Assembly: GCA_007115705.1 (NCBI GenBank)
Contig: QXEO01000411.1
Location: 8,037,702-8,101,701, forward strand
Reading direction: 5' to 3'
Source of the DNA: Dactylis glomerata
Taxonomy: Eukaryota > Streptophyta > Magnoliopsida > Poales > Poaceae
DNA: 64,000 nt
The position numbers and the translations under genes are program-made. The notes below the pieces were generated by a model. The model was given only the letters and a program-made list of their open reading frames with translations, was not told the DNA's origin and did not search any database. Within the stretch, counting starts at the first letter, position 1. Every line of letters begins with the position of its first letter. This document shows, one piece after another, positions 48,106 to 58,673 of this stretch.

Positions 48106-51022
48106 GCATCTTTGCAAATAACTACGCCTAGCTCAAAGGCGTTAAAAAAGCATTTTTGGGAGATAACCCAATGTTTTACTTTTCACTACTTTTTCTTTTA
48201 TTTGAGTCTTGGAAGTTATTACTACTGTAATAACCTCTCCTTATCTTTTTTATTTCATTTTTGTGCCAAGAGAAGCCTCTAATTTGAGTGAGGTAAGATT
48301 TAGGGATGTTACTGTCCTGAAACAGATTTTGGTGTGGCACCGTAAAAATTCGTGAAAATTCTCAGAACATCTTTTGGACATGCGATTTCTTGTGCATATG
48401 CCCCAGGTTATATCCAAACTTTCGTTAGTTGAACACTTTTTGAGTTGAGCAAAAGAAAACTCTCTAAAAATTCGACCTTTGTCAGCTGTTCTGTTTTGAC
48501 AGATTTCTGCCAATATTTGTGTTTGCCACTTGATCGCTTTCTTTTTGAGTTCTTTTGATCACGGAACTTTTGGGGAAGTTGCTACAGTAGTATATACTTT
48601 ATATGTGGTGGTTTTGTGTTGAGATATGAACTGAAAAGGGTTGATTCATTATTATATTTATGCTAATGTTGCTAATAGAATTGTGTTGAGTTTTGTATGA
48701 AGGAAGTTTTCAAGTGTAGGGATTGGAGAATGATGAGATGAGATGAAGAATGGATAAAAGCTCAAGCTTGGGGATGCCCATGTCACCCCAAGAAATATCC
48801 AACAAGTACAAGCATCAAAGCTTGGGGATGCCCCCGAGGCACCCCCTTCTTCATCGGCAAAAATCAGGTCACCTTTCAACACACTATATTTTTATGGCTT
48901 CATGCACTATGCGTTTTTCTTGGAGTGTCTTTACTTTTGCTTTCAGTTTATTTTGTTTTGTTTGCTGCAATAAATGTTGGATCACATCATGTTTGTTTTG
49001 GAGAGAGACTTACTCCGTCTTTCATTGCCAAGAACACTCCGTTTTTCACTCTTATCTTTCAACAAGTGTTCTCTTTTTCTGCTACTGCGTTTAGCTTTTG
49101 TTTTTCGCCTTGATTTTTGTTCAGATCTTGTTATATATTTACATCAAGGTGTATTTTTGCCTCTGATCCATGTTGGTTTTCATCAAAAGAGTTGTTTATA
49201 AAAAGTTCGAATGGTGTTGGAAAAGAGAAAAAGCTTTATGTAAAAAAAGTGGTACAAGATGGAGCTTGTGTAGACTGCGGCCTATGCATGTCGTGCTTGA
49301 TGTCTTTTTGATAGTATGCTTAGTGGTTTTGCTGTCGCATGACTTGTCTCAAAAGACTAAGATTGCTTAATGAGCCTTTGAAAAAATCATGCGTTATTTT
49401 AATTATTTGGAAGCATTATTTTGGTTTTCTCCATCATGCTTTATTTGGGTTGACTTGGCGCATGCTCACACATGTTAGACTCATACAAAGTTGCCATTGC
49501 CTCTATGATAATTTATTTTTTGACTTTTGATGCCATCTTATCCTTCTTTTATTGTCGCTTTGTCGATTTGCATGATGATGGCCATTATTGCTCTCTTAGT
49601 TGGTCGCTCCCAGTCTTTTGCTAGCCCTCATTTTGTACTGAGTATGAGCTCTACTCGTGCATCCAAATCCTAAAAACCAAGTTATTCCAAAGTGTCCACC
49701 ATACATACCTATTAGCAATTTGCTATTCCAAAGTACATTTGACTTGCTTGTATCTATCCTTCAAACTAAACTCTTTTTGGTGTTATGCGAAAATTGGTCA
49801 GTAAAGCTCTCACGAACCTGATGGCACACTTTACTTTTCTCACTTTAAAATTTTGACATTGTGGCTCTCTTATGTTGAGTTGTTATGCTTGCAAGTTGTA
49901 AGTTGGAAATTAGCCCAGCCATGTCGTCATGGGGCAAGCTTTCAACATTGCACTTTCTTTCATTTGATTTGATATCGTGATCTTTTGTTTATGGATACTC
50001 GTGATGTGAAATAAGTTGGGAATCTTGCGGGATCATGGAGTTTTTATATGTGTTAGGGAAACGCCTGGGCCGCTAATCTAAGCCATGCATCATTCATGGT
50101 GGAAATTTATAGCATGCCCATAGTGGACATTCGACGACGCATCTCAATAAAAAGCTATACCAATGGTAAATAAAAGAGATGTCGATGTGTTCATTGTCTG
50201 TTTGTCTTGTCATTTTGATGTGGGCTTGTTCCATGTCATCGGGCAGGAGGTACCCCGTTGGCGGTTCTCGATGATACACATATATTTACAATGACAAGAG
50301 CTTGCTTGGGACTCTAAGTAGAGTAGCATGAGGTTTGGGTATTCATACTTCACGGGACACGAGGTTTTCAACTTATGATTTGTCAAGCATATGCATCATA
50401 AGTGTATTCGCATTAACTTCAACCATTCAAGATGCTTATGATGGGGGCAATGAGAGCTCAAAGCCAGTAAGTACCATAATTTTTTAAGGTTTATAAAACT
50501 TGCAATCACTGCTTGCATCCGCAAAGGGCCTTTCTTTTACTTTTTTGTTGAGTCTCCACCTTCTATCTTTATGCACCGTCTAAGAGAACATAGTTGTCAT
50601 TCTGAGTATAATGTGCATTGTCCCAAAGTTTTCATTGATTGATTCATGATGTTGGTTTCACTTGTTCTCAAATTATTTGTATCTAGTCGCCCTACTTAAA
50701 CTTGAAGGTGTCCTATGCATTTATGTTTTGCTCTCTCATGAAGGACAAGCTGAAAACCATTTGTATGTTTTTCCATATGGTTGAAACACACACATGACTT
50801 TCATTGTTTCATTTTCATGATCTTTTGTTTGTGTTCTTTTTCATGTTATAACATGGTTGCTAAGTTTCTATTATGAAGATTATGTCTTTCATGCCCATGT
50901 TTTAAGTTCTTTGATCTCAGCACTCAATGCTCTACCTCGATGATCAAGATTGTGATGGTGCATGTCACCTCAAAAATTATTGTTTTGTTATCACTTACCT
51001 ACTCGAGGACGAGCAGGAGTTA
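48106..51022 (+). other. E2 3' non-coding domain
   Basis: 2.9 kb without a plausible gene, homologous in opposite orientation to 23731-26340 of A and in part to E1. It contains AAGCTTGGGGATGC twice (48764-48777 and 48818-48831), nearly the same as the true polypurine tract at 51023. A small hairpin CTCG AGGA CGAG lies at 51002-51013, just before that tract. Short open frames (48750-49530) overlap in different phases and show no known motif. Confidence 0.65.
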
Positions 51023-51035
51023 ATCTTGGGGATGC
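51023..51035 (+). other. E2 polypurine tract
   Basis: ATCTTGGGGATGC abuts the 3' LTR start TGATACG at 51036. Confidence 0.85.
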
Positions 51036-52431
51036 TGATACGTCTCAAATGTATCTATAATTTTTGATGCTCCATGTTTGTTTTTACACCATTTGCCTTG
51101 TGTTTCGTTACACTTCATGGCGTTTTTATGCGATTTCTGGAACTAACCTATTGACAAGATGCCATAGTGCCAGTTCCCTTTTTTCTGCTATTTTTGTGTT
51201 TCAGAAAAGCTACACAGGAAATATTCTCAGAATTGGAAGAAACAAGTTCCAGAAGTCTTATTATTCCTGGAAGAGGACCGAAGACCAAACGAGAGCCGGA
51301 GGGGGGCCAGAGGCTGCCCACACCATAGGGGGGCGCGGCCCAGCCCCTGGTCATGCCCACCCATGGTGAGGCCACCCTGGTCCACCTCTGACGATGCCCC
51401 TTCGCCTATAAGAAGCCTCCCGATGGAAAACCCTAGAGGAATCGGAATTTTCCAGAAAGAGTTCCGCAGCTCCGCCGCTGCCGCCGACGAATTTCGGGGG
51501 ACAGAAGTCTCTTTTCCGGCACCCTGTCGGGACGGGGAAGTGCCCCCGGAGCCATCTCCATCGGTCTCCATCGCCGTCTCCGCCGTCTCCATCGGCCTCA
51601 CCGTCATCTCCATCAACCTTGCTGTCTCCTATGATGAGGAGGGAGTAGTTCTCCCACGGGGCTGAGGGCTCTACCGGTAGCTATGTGGTTCACCTCTCTC
51701 TCCCATGATGTGATCTTTATGTTATTATTCAGATATTATGCTACTCCTATGCTTTATTATTGTACTCTCTAGAGATACATTGTATCATGGTGTGAAGGTG
51801 ACTAGTGTGCACATCATGTGTATCTTTTTGGTTAATGTCTCTATGAATTGTTAGTGTTTGTTGGAACCATCTAGTGCGTTCACGGTGATAGTGTGGGACA
51901 ATCTAGTTTGGGTACATACGGACTTTGAGGAGTGCTTCGTAGCCCTACGCATGATTAGTGTTCGTTTTCCATTGGAGAATTGTTTTGAGTTGCATATTGA
52001 TGATAGTATCTATTGGTTCAATTATGTTATATTTGTTGAGAGTGTGTACACTAGTGAAAGTATGATCCCTAGGCCTTGTTTCCAAGCTTTGCACACCGTT
52101 TCCTTTTAGTTTTGTTACATGTTTGCTCACAGCAACACTTATTCATATTACACTTACTACTTATAATCATCACTACTACTTGTATTTCACTATCGCTTCG
52201 CCGAACTAGTGCACCTATACATCTGACAAGTGTATTGGGTGTGTTGGGGACACAAGAGACTTTCTGTATCGTAATTGTAGGGTTGCTTGAGAGGGATAGC
52301 TTTGACCTCTTCCTCCCTGAGTTCGATAAACCTTGGGTGATCCACTTAAGGGAAACTTGCTGCTGTTCTACAAACCTCTGCACTTGGAGGCCAAACACTG
52401 TCTACAAGAACAGACGCGTGCGTAGACATCA
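51036..52431 (+). repeat. E2 3' LTR
   Basis: 1396 bp, same layout as the 5' LTR with a deletion of about 35-40 bp after the CATGATGTGATCTTTATG stretch near 51720. Hairpin 51318-51370, TATA-like box 51407-51414. It is followed by the duplication CTTCT and then the resumed E1 gag. Confidence 0.93.
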
Positions 52432-52436
52432 CTTCT

Positions 52437-54616
52437 CCAATAAATATTAGAGATAAGGATTATGATTTCTCTTTAGATTTATCTTACATATCTATTGTTG
52501 AGAAAGAGCCTTTTTGTGGTACTGAGAATGAAAGTGCTATGGAGCACATGAATGAGCTTTCTACTTTGAGTAATTTGTTTTCTGATGATATTAAGCTTCG
52601 CACTTACTTTGTTGCTAAGATTTTTCCTTTCTCATTGAAAGATGCAGCTAAAACTTGGTTTAATAGTTTGTCTCCTGGATCTCTTAATAGTCCTATTGCT
52701 TTGGTTAATGCTTTCTTTCAGAAATATTTTCCTGCTAGTGCTCAACATGCTGCTGTGCAGAAAATCTTTGACTTTGAACAGGGAAAAGGAGAGATATTGC
52801 CTGAATCTTGGACAAGGTTTTGTTCTTTAATTAGAGCTTTGCCTAAAGAGCCATTGCCTAAAAATGCACTCCTTGATATATTTCCTAATGGACTAACTGA
52901 TGAATCTAAGACATATCTGGATAGTTGTGCTGGTTGTGTTTTCAGGGAAAGAACTCCGGCTGAAGCTGAAGAATTAATGGCTAAAATAAGCCGGAATCAT
53001 GATGATTGGACTCTAGTTGAGCCAACACCAGCACCAACACCTGCGCCAGTCCCAGAGCTGACACCGAGAAAGAGAGGAATGATTGAATTAAATGATGAAG
53101 TTATGAGGGAAGCCAAGAAATCTCTTAAGGAGAAAGGTATTAAGGCCGAAGATGTGAAGAATTTACCTCCTATAGAAGAATTATGTAAGCCAATCCCTTG
53201 CTCATCCACTATTGAGGTACACTCTCTCCAACGCTTCGATGATAGAGCTATTCCATACTCTAAACCTCCTAATCAATGCTTAGATGAGTTAGATAATTTT
53301 ATTGTTAAGCAAAATAATTTTAATAGAATGGTGCAGAATCATTTGTTGGAAAATTCTAGAGCTATTAACAAGTTGCAGGATATTGTGGAGAGAACCTCCA
53401 ATGATGTGAAGATACTTGTTAAACATTTTCAAATGGTTCAGACTCAAATTGATCAGCTTACCAAGGTGCAAAAAGACTTGCTAGTTAATGCTGCAAGAGA
53501 AAAGCAAGCGTGTGAAATACACACAAGAGGAGGTGCTACCACTCAAGACCCCTTATATCCTGAAGGACATCCTAAGAGGATCGAGCAAGATTCTCAATGC
53601 ACTTCAAGTGATGATATTCCTTCCAAGAAGAAGAGGAAGAAGCATAAAACAACTGCAGAATCTTCTGAAGCAGGTAAAGATCCTAATAGTGTTTCTATTT
53701 CTGATGCTGAAACTGAACCAGGTAATGCTTCCGATAAAGAAGTTGAAGATGAACCAGAAAAGATTGATAAGAATGCAAAGTACACCAAAGAAGACTTCAT
53801 TGCCAACAAGCATGGTAAAGAGAGAGAACCTTGGGTATAGAAACCAATGCCTTTTCCTAGTAAGAAACACAAATCCAAGGAAGAAGAACACTACAACAGG
53901 TTTTGTGAATGGATGAAACCTTTATTTTTGCAAATTCCTTTGACTGATGCTATTAGAATGCCTCCTTATGCAAAGTATATGAAAGATATTGTTACTAACA
54001 AAAGGAAGATTCCTAATGAGGAAATTTCAACTTTACTTTCTAATTACTTTTTTGATGGAAAGTTCTGGAGAAGCTTGGAGATCCAGGTATACCAACTATT
54101 CCTTGCTCCATTAAAAATAACTATGTTAGAATTGCTTTATGTGATTTGGGAGCCGGAGTTAGTGTCATGCCTTTTTCTCTTTATAAGAGACTTGATCTAG
54201 AAAAATTGGTATCGACTGATATATCTTTGCAAATGGCTGATAAGTCTACTACTATTCCTATTGGTATATGTGAAAATGTTCCTATTCAAGTTGCTAATAG
54301 TTGTTTGATATTAACTGACTTTGTTGTGTTGGAAATGCCTAAAGATGATAATATGTTTATTATTCTTGGGAGACCTTTTCTAAACACTGCAGGTGCGGTT
54401 ATTAGTTGCAATCAAGGAAAAGTAACTTTTAATGTCAATGACAAAGAGTATACGGTTTATTTTCCCAAGAAGATTGATAGAAAGAATGCTCTAAATTCAA
54501 TCAAGCATGTTGAGACCATCAAAGTTGGTCAGATTATTTGTTCAGAGCAAAAGCCCAAGGAAGAATATAGAATTGTCATGGTTGGGACTATGCCTATCAA
54601 GGTCGAGGTAACATAA
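52437..54616 (+). pseudogene. gag-pro: E1 gag (C-terminal part) and aspartic protease
   Basis: The frame continues directly from 43987 when E2 is ignored. It contains the Gag capsid segment (FSLKDAAKTWFNSL...AFFQKYFP, about 52620-52730), a proline/threonine linker (PTPAPTPAPVPELTP), a basic and acidic region with predicted coiled-coil character (about 53250-53480) and a KKKRKKHK cluster. TAG at 53838-53840 replaces a likely glutamine codon. A frameshift near 54063 leads to the protease, with CDLGAGVSVMP (about 54138-54170, catalytic Asp present), the flap region and ILGRPFL (about 54363). The frame ends at TAA/TAG-rich sequence after 54616. No RT follows, so pol has been deleted or was never present. 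Confidence 0.8.
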
Positions 54617-55426
54617 GCCTAAAGTGAAATGCAAAGTTTTGCCTCATATAAAATTAGTTTGGTAACAAGACTTGATCAACCTTGTTAACAAAGTGATTTT
54701 ATATGAACGAAACTTCTTTTTCACCGCATTTACTTTACCTCACTCATATTTACTTTCACCATTTTTGTTCTCTTTGTTAGTTACATGATTATAATATCTT
54801 AGAGCTGCTGCATACTTGAGTTTGATTTGCTTGCAATCATTCCACCATCGTTTTCCCGAGTTTTATCCTTTTATCGTTTTTCTGAAAAATCCTGAAAAAT
54901 AAAGTTTCTCGAAAAATCCAGAAAAATCTTTTTAAATTTTTATGTCAAAAATGGGGTAGAGAGGCACCTGGGAGACCTCGGGGGGACCTGCCACGCCACC
55001 TCACCACCAGGGGGCGCGGCCCAGCCCTGGCCGCGCCCACCTATGGTGAGAGGGCCACCCCTGGCCTCTCACTTATCTCTTCCTCCCCAGCTCTTTCGCT
55101 CTCCCGAAAACAATGACATACCAGCTCAAAGTTGTGTTCTTGCTGCTCTTCATCTCCTTGCTCAGCCCATCATTGTTGCTGAGATTTGGAGCATTTGTTC
55201 TCCGGTATGTGACTCCCTCGATTGTCCAAGTAGAATTTTGTTTAGTGAAGTATTTCTTGAGTATTTTAGCTCTATAGGCTGCAGATGAAATGAGTTTGCA
55301 TGCTTATTCTATTGTTTATAAATGTTATTTTGATGCATGTTAGCTCTCTAGTAATTCCCTATAGTAGTTTCCTACACTTGTTTGTCTTAAAATCATATTT
55401 TATGAGGTTTGTTGAAAATTTCAGAA
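54617..55426 (+). other. E1 segment between protease and third ORF: pol missing, LTR-like U3 block and candidate intron
   Basis: RT, RNase H and integrase are absent. Positions 55000-55050 match E1's own LTR U3 hairpin (42286-42336) at 49 of 51 bases. Further on, an ATG at 55113 opens a short, very hydrophobic peptide. A donor-like CCG|GTATGT lies at 55205. An acceptor-like AAAATTTCAG ends at 55424, two bases before the third ORF's ATG. The hydrophobic peptide is not in frame with the third ORF across this splice. Confidence 0.5.
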
Positions 55427-56545
55427 ATGGAGGAGAATGCATACCAACTCTTTCAACATGAACAAGAGGTGCATGAAGTTATGAGAGTTCACCGCGAAGA
55501 GAGGGTCTTTCCCTCAATCCATCCATGCTCAGAGTTCATGAATGCTGCTGGAATCCTGCAAGACTTGCAAACTCTAATTTCTAATGCAGGATTGGAACAC
55601 TTTATTGATGATGAACCTCCCCAATATGTTAATCTAACAATGTCTATGGTGCAGGATTTTAGATTCAGTTGGTCCACATCTAACCCCATAGTTCATTATA
55701 AAATCTACAATAAATCTGTGGACTTGCCCTTTGATGTTTTTTGTGCAGCCATTAGAGTACCACAGTGGAGATCACGCGAAAGGATGAAGGAACGGCCTAA
55801 GCCTTTGACGGACCTTTATGAGGAGATTTGTCAAGGAAGAAGCTTCTCAGGAGAGAGTGGTAAAATTCAAAATATTCATCTTCCATCCATTCGATATTTT
55901 GCCCACTTTATTACCAAGTGTGTGCTTGCTAGGAAAGTTGCAAATAAGTTGTCCCCCTGTGATCTAGCTTTTATTGCTGCTGCTTTGAAAGGTGATAGGA
56001 CTTACAATTTGGGTGCTTTAATAGCTTTCCGTCTAGATGCTAACCGTGAGAAAGGGGGAATCTGTGGAGGCCTTATTGCTTCACGTCTGTTAGCTCTGCA
56101 TGGTTTAGTGCCTCATGTTTTAGACCTTCAGTTTCCAGTAGAGAGACTTGATCTTAATTCTATGATACATCATAAGTTTGTTTCTCCTCATGCCTGTTTG
56201 ACTAACTTGACGTTTGAGATTACCATTTTCAAGAAAGCTACCTGGAAGGTAGTGAAGACTGATCGATCAGTCCATTTGCCTGCACCTCTTTTGTTTAACC
56301 TTGATCGCAGGAAAGGATGGTCACTCATAGAGGGTGAGCTCGACGCGTATCTAGAGGAGCACCCGCCGCCTGTGCACGATGGAGAGGCGACCGAGGAGTC
56401 GGTCCAGCCCTCTGACATTGCGGAGTTCCCATACCAGCAGCCTTATTATGATTATACACCATCTGCTTCATCTTCCCAGGGGCCAAGCTATTACTTTACC
56501 AATGATGACCCACCGGAATGGGGCATGTATCGGAGACAAGGTTGA
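55427..56545 (+). CDS. Third ORF of E1: ATHILA ORF-like protein, about 372 aa
   Basis: The frame is intact. I prefer ATG 55427 (MEENAYQLF) because a splice-acceptor-like CAG precedes it; an ATG at 55409 is also in frame. The segment HLPSIRYFAHFITKCVLAR...LSPCDLAFIAAAL, followed by GGICGGLIASRLLAL, fits the family known as ATHILA ORF-1 (Pfam ATHILA), found in Athila elements downstream of pol or as a separate ORF. The C-terminus is rich in Pro, Tyr, Ser and acidic residues. I see no signal peptide or strong membrane helix, so an envelope role is not supported by this protein alone. The position between pol and the 3' LTR is where env-like genes of plant gypsy elements lie. It is the only intact gene of E1, which is notable in an element whose gag is broken. 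Confidence 0.75.
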   Translation: MEENAYQLFQHEQEVHEVMRVHREERVFPSIHPCSEFMNAAGILQDLQTLISNAGLEHFIDDEPPQYVNLTMSMVQDFRFSWSTSNPIVHYKIYNKSVDLPFDVFCAAIRVPQWRSRERMKERPKPLTDLYEEICQGRSFSGESGKIQNIHLPSIRYFAHFITKCVLARKVANKLSPCDLAFIAAALKGDRTYNLGALIAFRLDANREKGGICGGLIASRLLALHGLVPHVLDLQFPVERLDLNSMIHHKFVSPHACLTNLTFEITIFKKATWKVVKTDRSVHLPAPLLFNLDRRKGWSLIEGELDAYLEEHPPPVHDGEATEESVQPSDIAEFPYQQPYYDYTPSASSSQGPSYYFTNDDPPEWGMYRRQG

Positions 56546-58024
56546 TCTCCACTTAGGCCAAAAGCCTAAGCTTGGGGGGAGGTACGCCGACAATTCACTC
56601 ATCCACATATCATATTTTGTCGGTCCTTTGTATATCCATGTTTCGCTTTCTTTATTGTTCTCGTTCTTATTTCTTCTTTACAAAACACAAAAAGACCAAA
56701 AAAAATCTGTTGTTTCTCTTTGTTTGCCTTTTTAGTTTGCTAGCTTTGGTTTGCTTTACTTGCTATTTTCGGTTTGAAGTTTGAAAAATCCAAAAATATT
56801 TTGCTTTACTTGCTATTTTCGGTTTTGTAAAGTTTGTTGCAAAGTTCAGTCTCTCGTGACTCCATTGGAGCTTGGTATTCACTTTATATTATTCAAGCCA
56901 CACAAGTGAAAAAGCAATAATGACGACATATGACAATCCGAGATGTGGTAAGAGGCTGGTATGAACTCTATTTGTTTTCATTTTTGTACATATACTCATC
57001 TATGTGGACATGCTTAGTCGGTTCATGTAAGGTATATGTTATTTAATGGATGCTTTGTAGTTCTTGCTCTCATATGATTAGTTCCAATCTACTAATAGTT
57101 TGTAGCATGTCATGTATACGCTTGCTTGCATTGTTTTACTCATAATATGGTATATTATTGTGGTATCCACCTCTAAAAGTTTCATTTGAATCGACTTGGC
57201 ACATGCTCAAGCATGCACATGACTGAACAAAAAGTCAATTAAGCCTCGATGATTTACTTTGCCTCAGAGTTCTTGTATCATTTTTATACCTATATTAATT
57301 TTGTTTTGTCGCAAGCATGATTGTGACAGTTATTGCTCTCTCGATTGTCGCTTCCCAGTCTTTTACTAGCCTTCACTTGTATTGAGAGGGATTACTTCTC
57401 GTGCATCCAATTACCAAAAACCAAGTCTTCCAAAGAGTCCGTTATAAATTCCTATGCATGGTATTTCAAAGCCATTCCAAGTAAATTTTCATGTGCTACC
57501 TTTGAAAACTTTCAAATACTTCTCATTTTGTGCCACTGTTTTTAGCTCATGAGGACGTAGTGGTCGGAATTGCTATCTTCCATATTAAATTAATTACCCC
57601 TCGACTAGGCAGCTTCATCTGCTCGTCATTAATTTTGCATGAGAGCTGGTCAGACCATTGCAATCTAATTCTAAAAAGAAAAGAAAAAAAGGCACTCCTC
57701 CATGGTATGTGAAAGTTGGTGGGCACCCGATGGAATCGGTTAGCCATGGTTTGAGAAAGGAAAAAAGGTGGGGAGGAGTGCCAAAGCTTTATAAATGAGC
57801 ACCAATGTGCCAAATTTTCAAAGAACTCGGAACCGCTCTTACTTGTTTATTATGGAAGATAGCAATTCCCCATTGCCAGTCGTTGACATGAAACAACCAC
57901 CTCTCAAAATAAATTTTTATCTCCGTTTACAAATGAAAAGCTCTAGCACATGTTAAATCACTGCTTTCCTCTACGAAGGGCCTTTCTTTTACTTTCATGT
58001 TGAGTCTTCATCTTCTAACTTTAA
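56546..58024 (+). other. E1 3' non-coding domain, cut by D
   Basis: It starts with CTAAGCTTGGGGGGAGG (56564-56581), a polypurine-like motif. It then runs parallel to the non-coding domains of E2 and A in patches, for example the GGCCTTTCTTTTACTTTCATG patch near 57978. A 19-bp perfect inverted repeat (57566-57584 and 57851-57869) encloses 266 bp that is not obviously present in E2. The last five bases, TTTAA (58020-58024), would be D's left target duplication. Confidence 0.6.
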
Positions 58025-58665
58025 TGTAACATCCCAAGATTTTATCAAATTTTGGGGGAATTTTTTTGCCTTTGTTTTGAGTGTGTTGATTGAAAATTCA
58101 CAAGGATTTATAAAGATTGTATTACAGAACTAAAATTGAGAGTAATTCTCAAATTATTATTTCACCAAATATTATTTTCCCATTTTCAAAGAAGTGTTTC
58201 TCAAACCCTATTTCTATTATTTTATGCAAGCAAAGCCCTTTTGGCTTAATTAGAAATTGTTTTGGAAAAACTTGTTTTATACTGAAAATGGTTTACTTAC
58301 TGTTTTAAAACAATGCTAGGAATTTTAGAAAATTTCTGAAAGAGGTTTGACTTGATTTGTAGCATTTTTGCAAAATATTTGAAAACAATTCAGAAAATCA
58401 AAACAGAAAAATGAAAAGAAATCAGAAAATAAGAAAAGGCCCGGGGGAGCTATTTGGGCCCAGCCACCGAAGCGGCCCCGGCCCAATCTCGCCTAACCCC
58501 GAAGGGGTATCTCTTTTCCCTCTTTCCTTGACACTGACAGGTGGGGCCCACCTGTCAGATCGTCCTCTAGCTCGGGCAGGAGCCCTGGGCGAGCACGGGA
58601 GCTCAGCCAGCCGTCGATCGACGCCGCCCTGGGAAACCCTACCCCCTCCCGCATGTCTCCCTCAT

Positions 58666-58673
58666 TATAAAAC
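58666..58673 (+). promoter_or_regulatory. TATA box of D 5' LTR
   Basis: TATAAAAC directly before the GC-rich leader, the same arrangement as in C and the solo LTR. Confidence 0.75.

Larger units (their letters stand above)
43988..52431 (+). mobile_element. Element E2: Athila-type non-autonomous element, gag only
   Basis: 8444 bp, TGATACG...ACATCA, flanked by perfect CTTCT duplications (43983-43987 and 52432-52436). It has LTRs of 1436 and 1396 bp (a gap of about 35-40 bp plus a few percent mismatch), a tRNA-Asp primer site, one long gag-like frame with two stops, about 2.9 kb of non-coding sequence, and a polypurine tract. No protease, RT, RNase H or integrase can be read. It is the plus-strand relative of A. 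Confidence 0.93.
42046..58024 (+). mobile_element. Element E1: Athila-type gypsy element with gag, protease and third ORF, carrying E2 and D
   Basis: Order: 5' LTR, tRNA-Asp primer site, gag (split by E2), protease, a short segment where RT, RNase H and integrase should be, an ATHILA-ORF-like gene, and a 3' non-coding domain cut by D at 58024. Its own 3' LTR should lie to the right of D outside the window. When E2 is ignored, the gag frame joins precisely. E1 is older than E2 and D because both sit inside it. Confidence 0.88.

Noticed and set aside
55113..55204. Signal-peptide-like exon joined to E1's third ORF
   Set aside because: The peptide is strongly hydrophobic, but the predicted splice joins it out of frame with the third ORF. 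Kept only as part of the leader observation.
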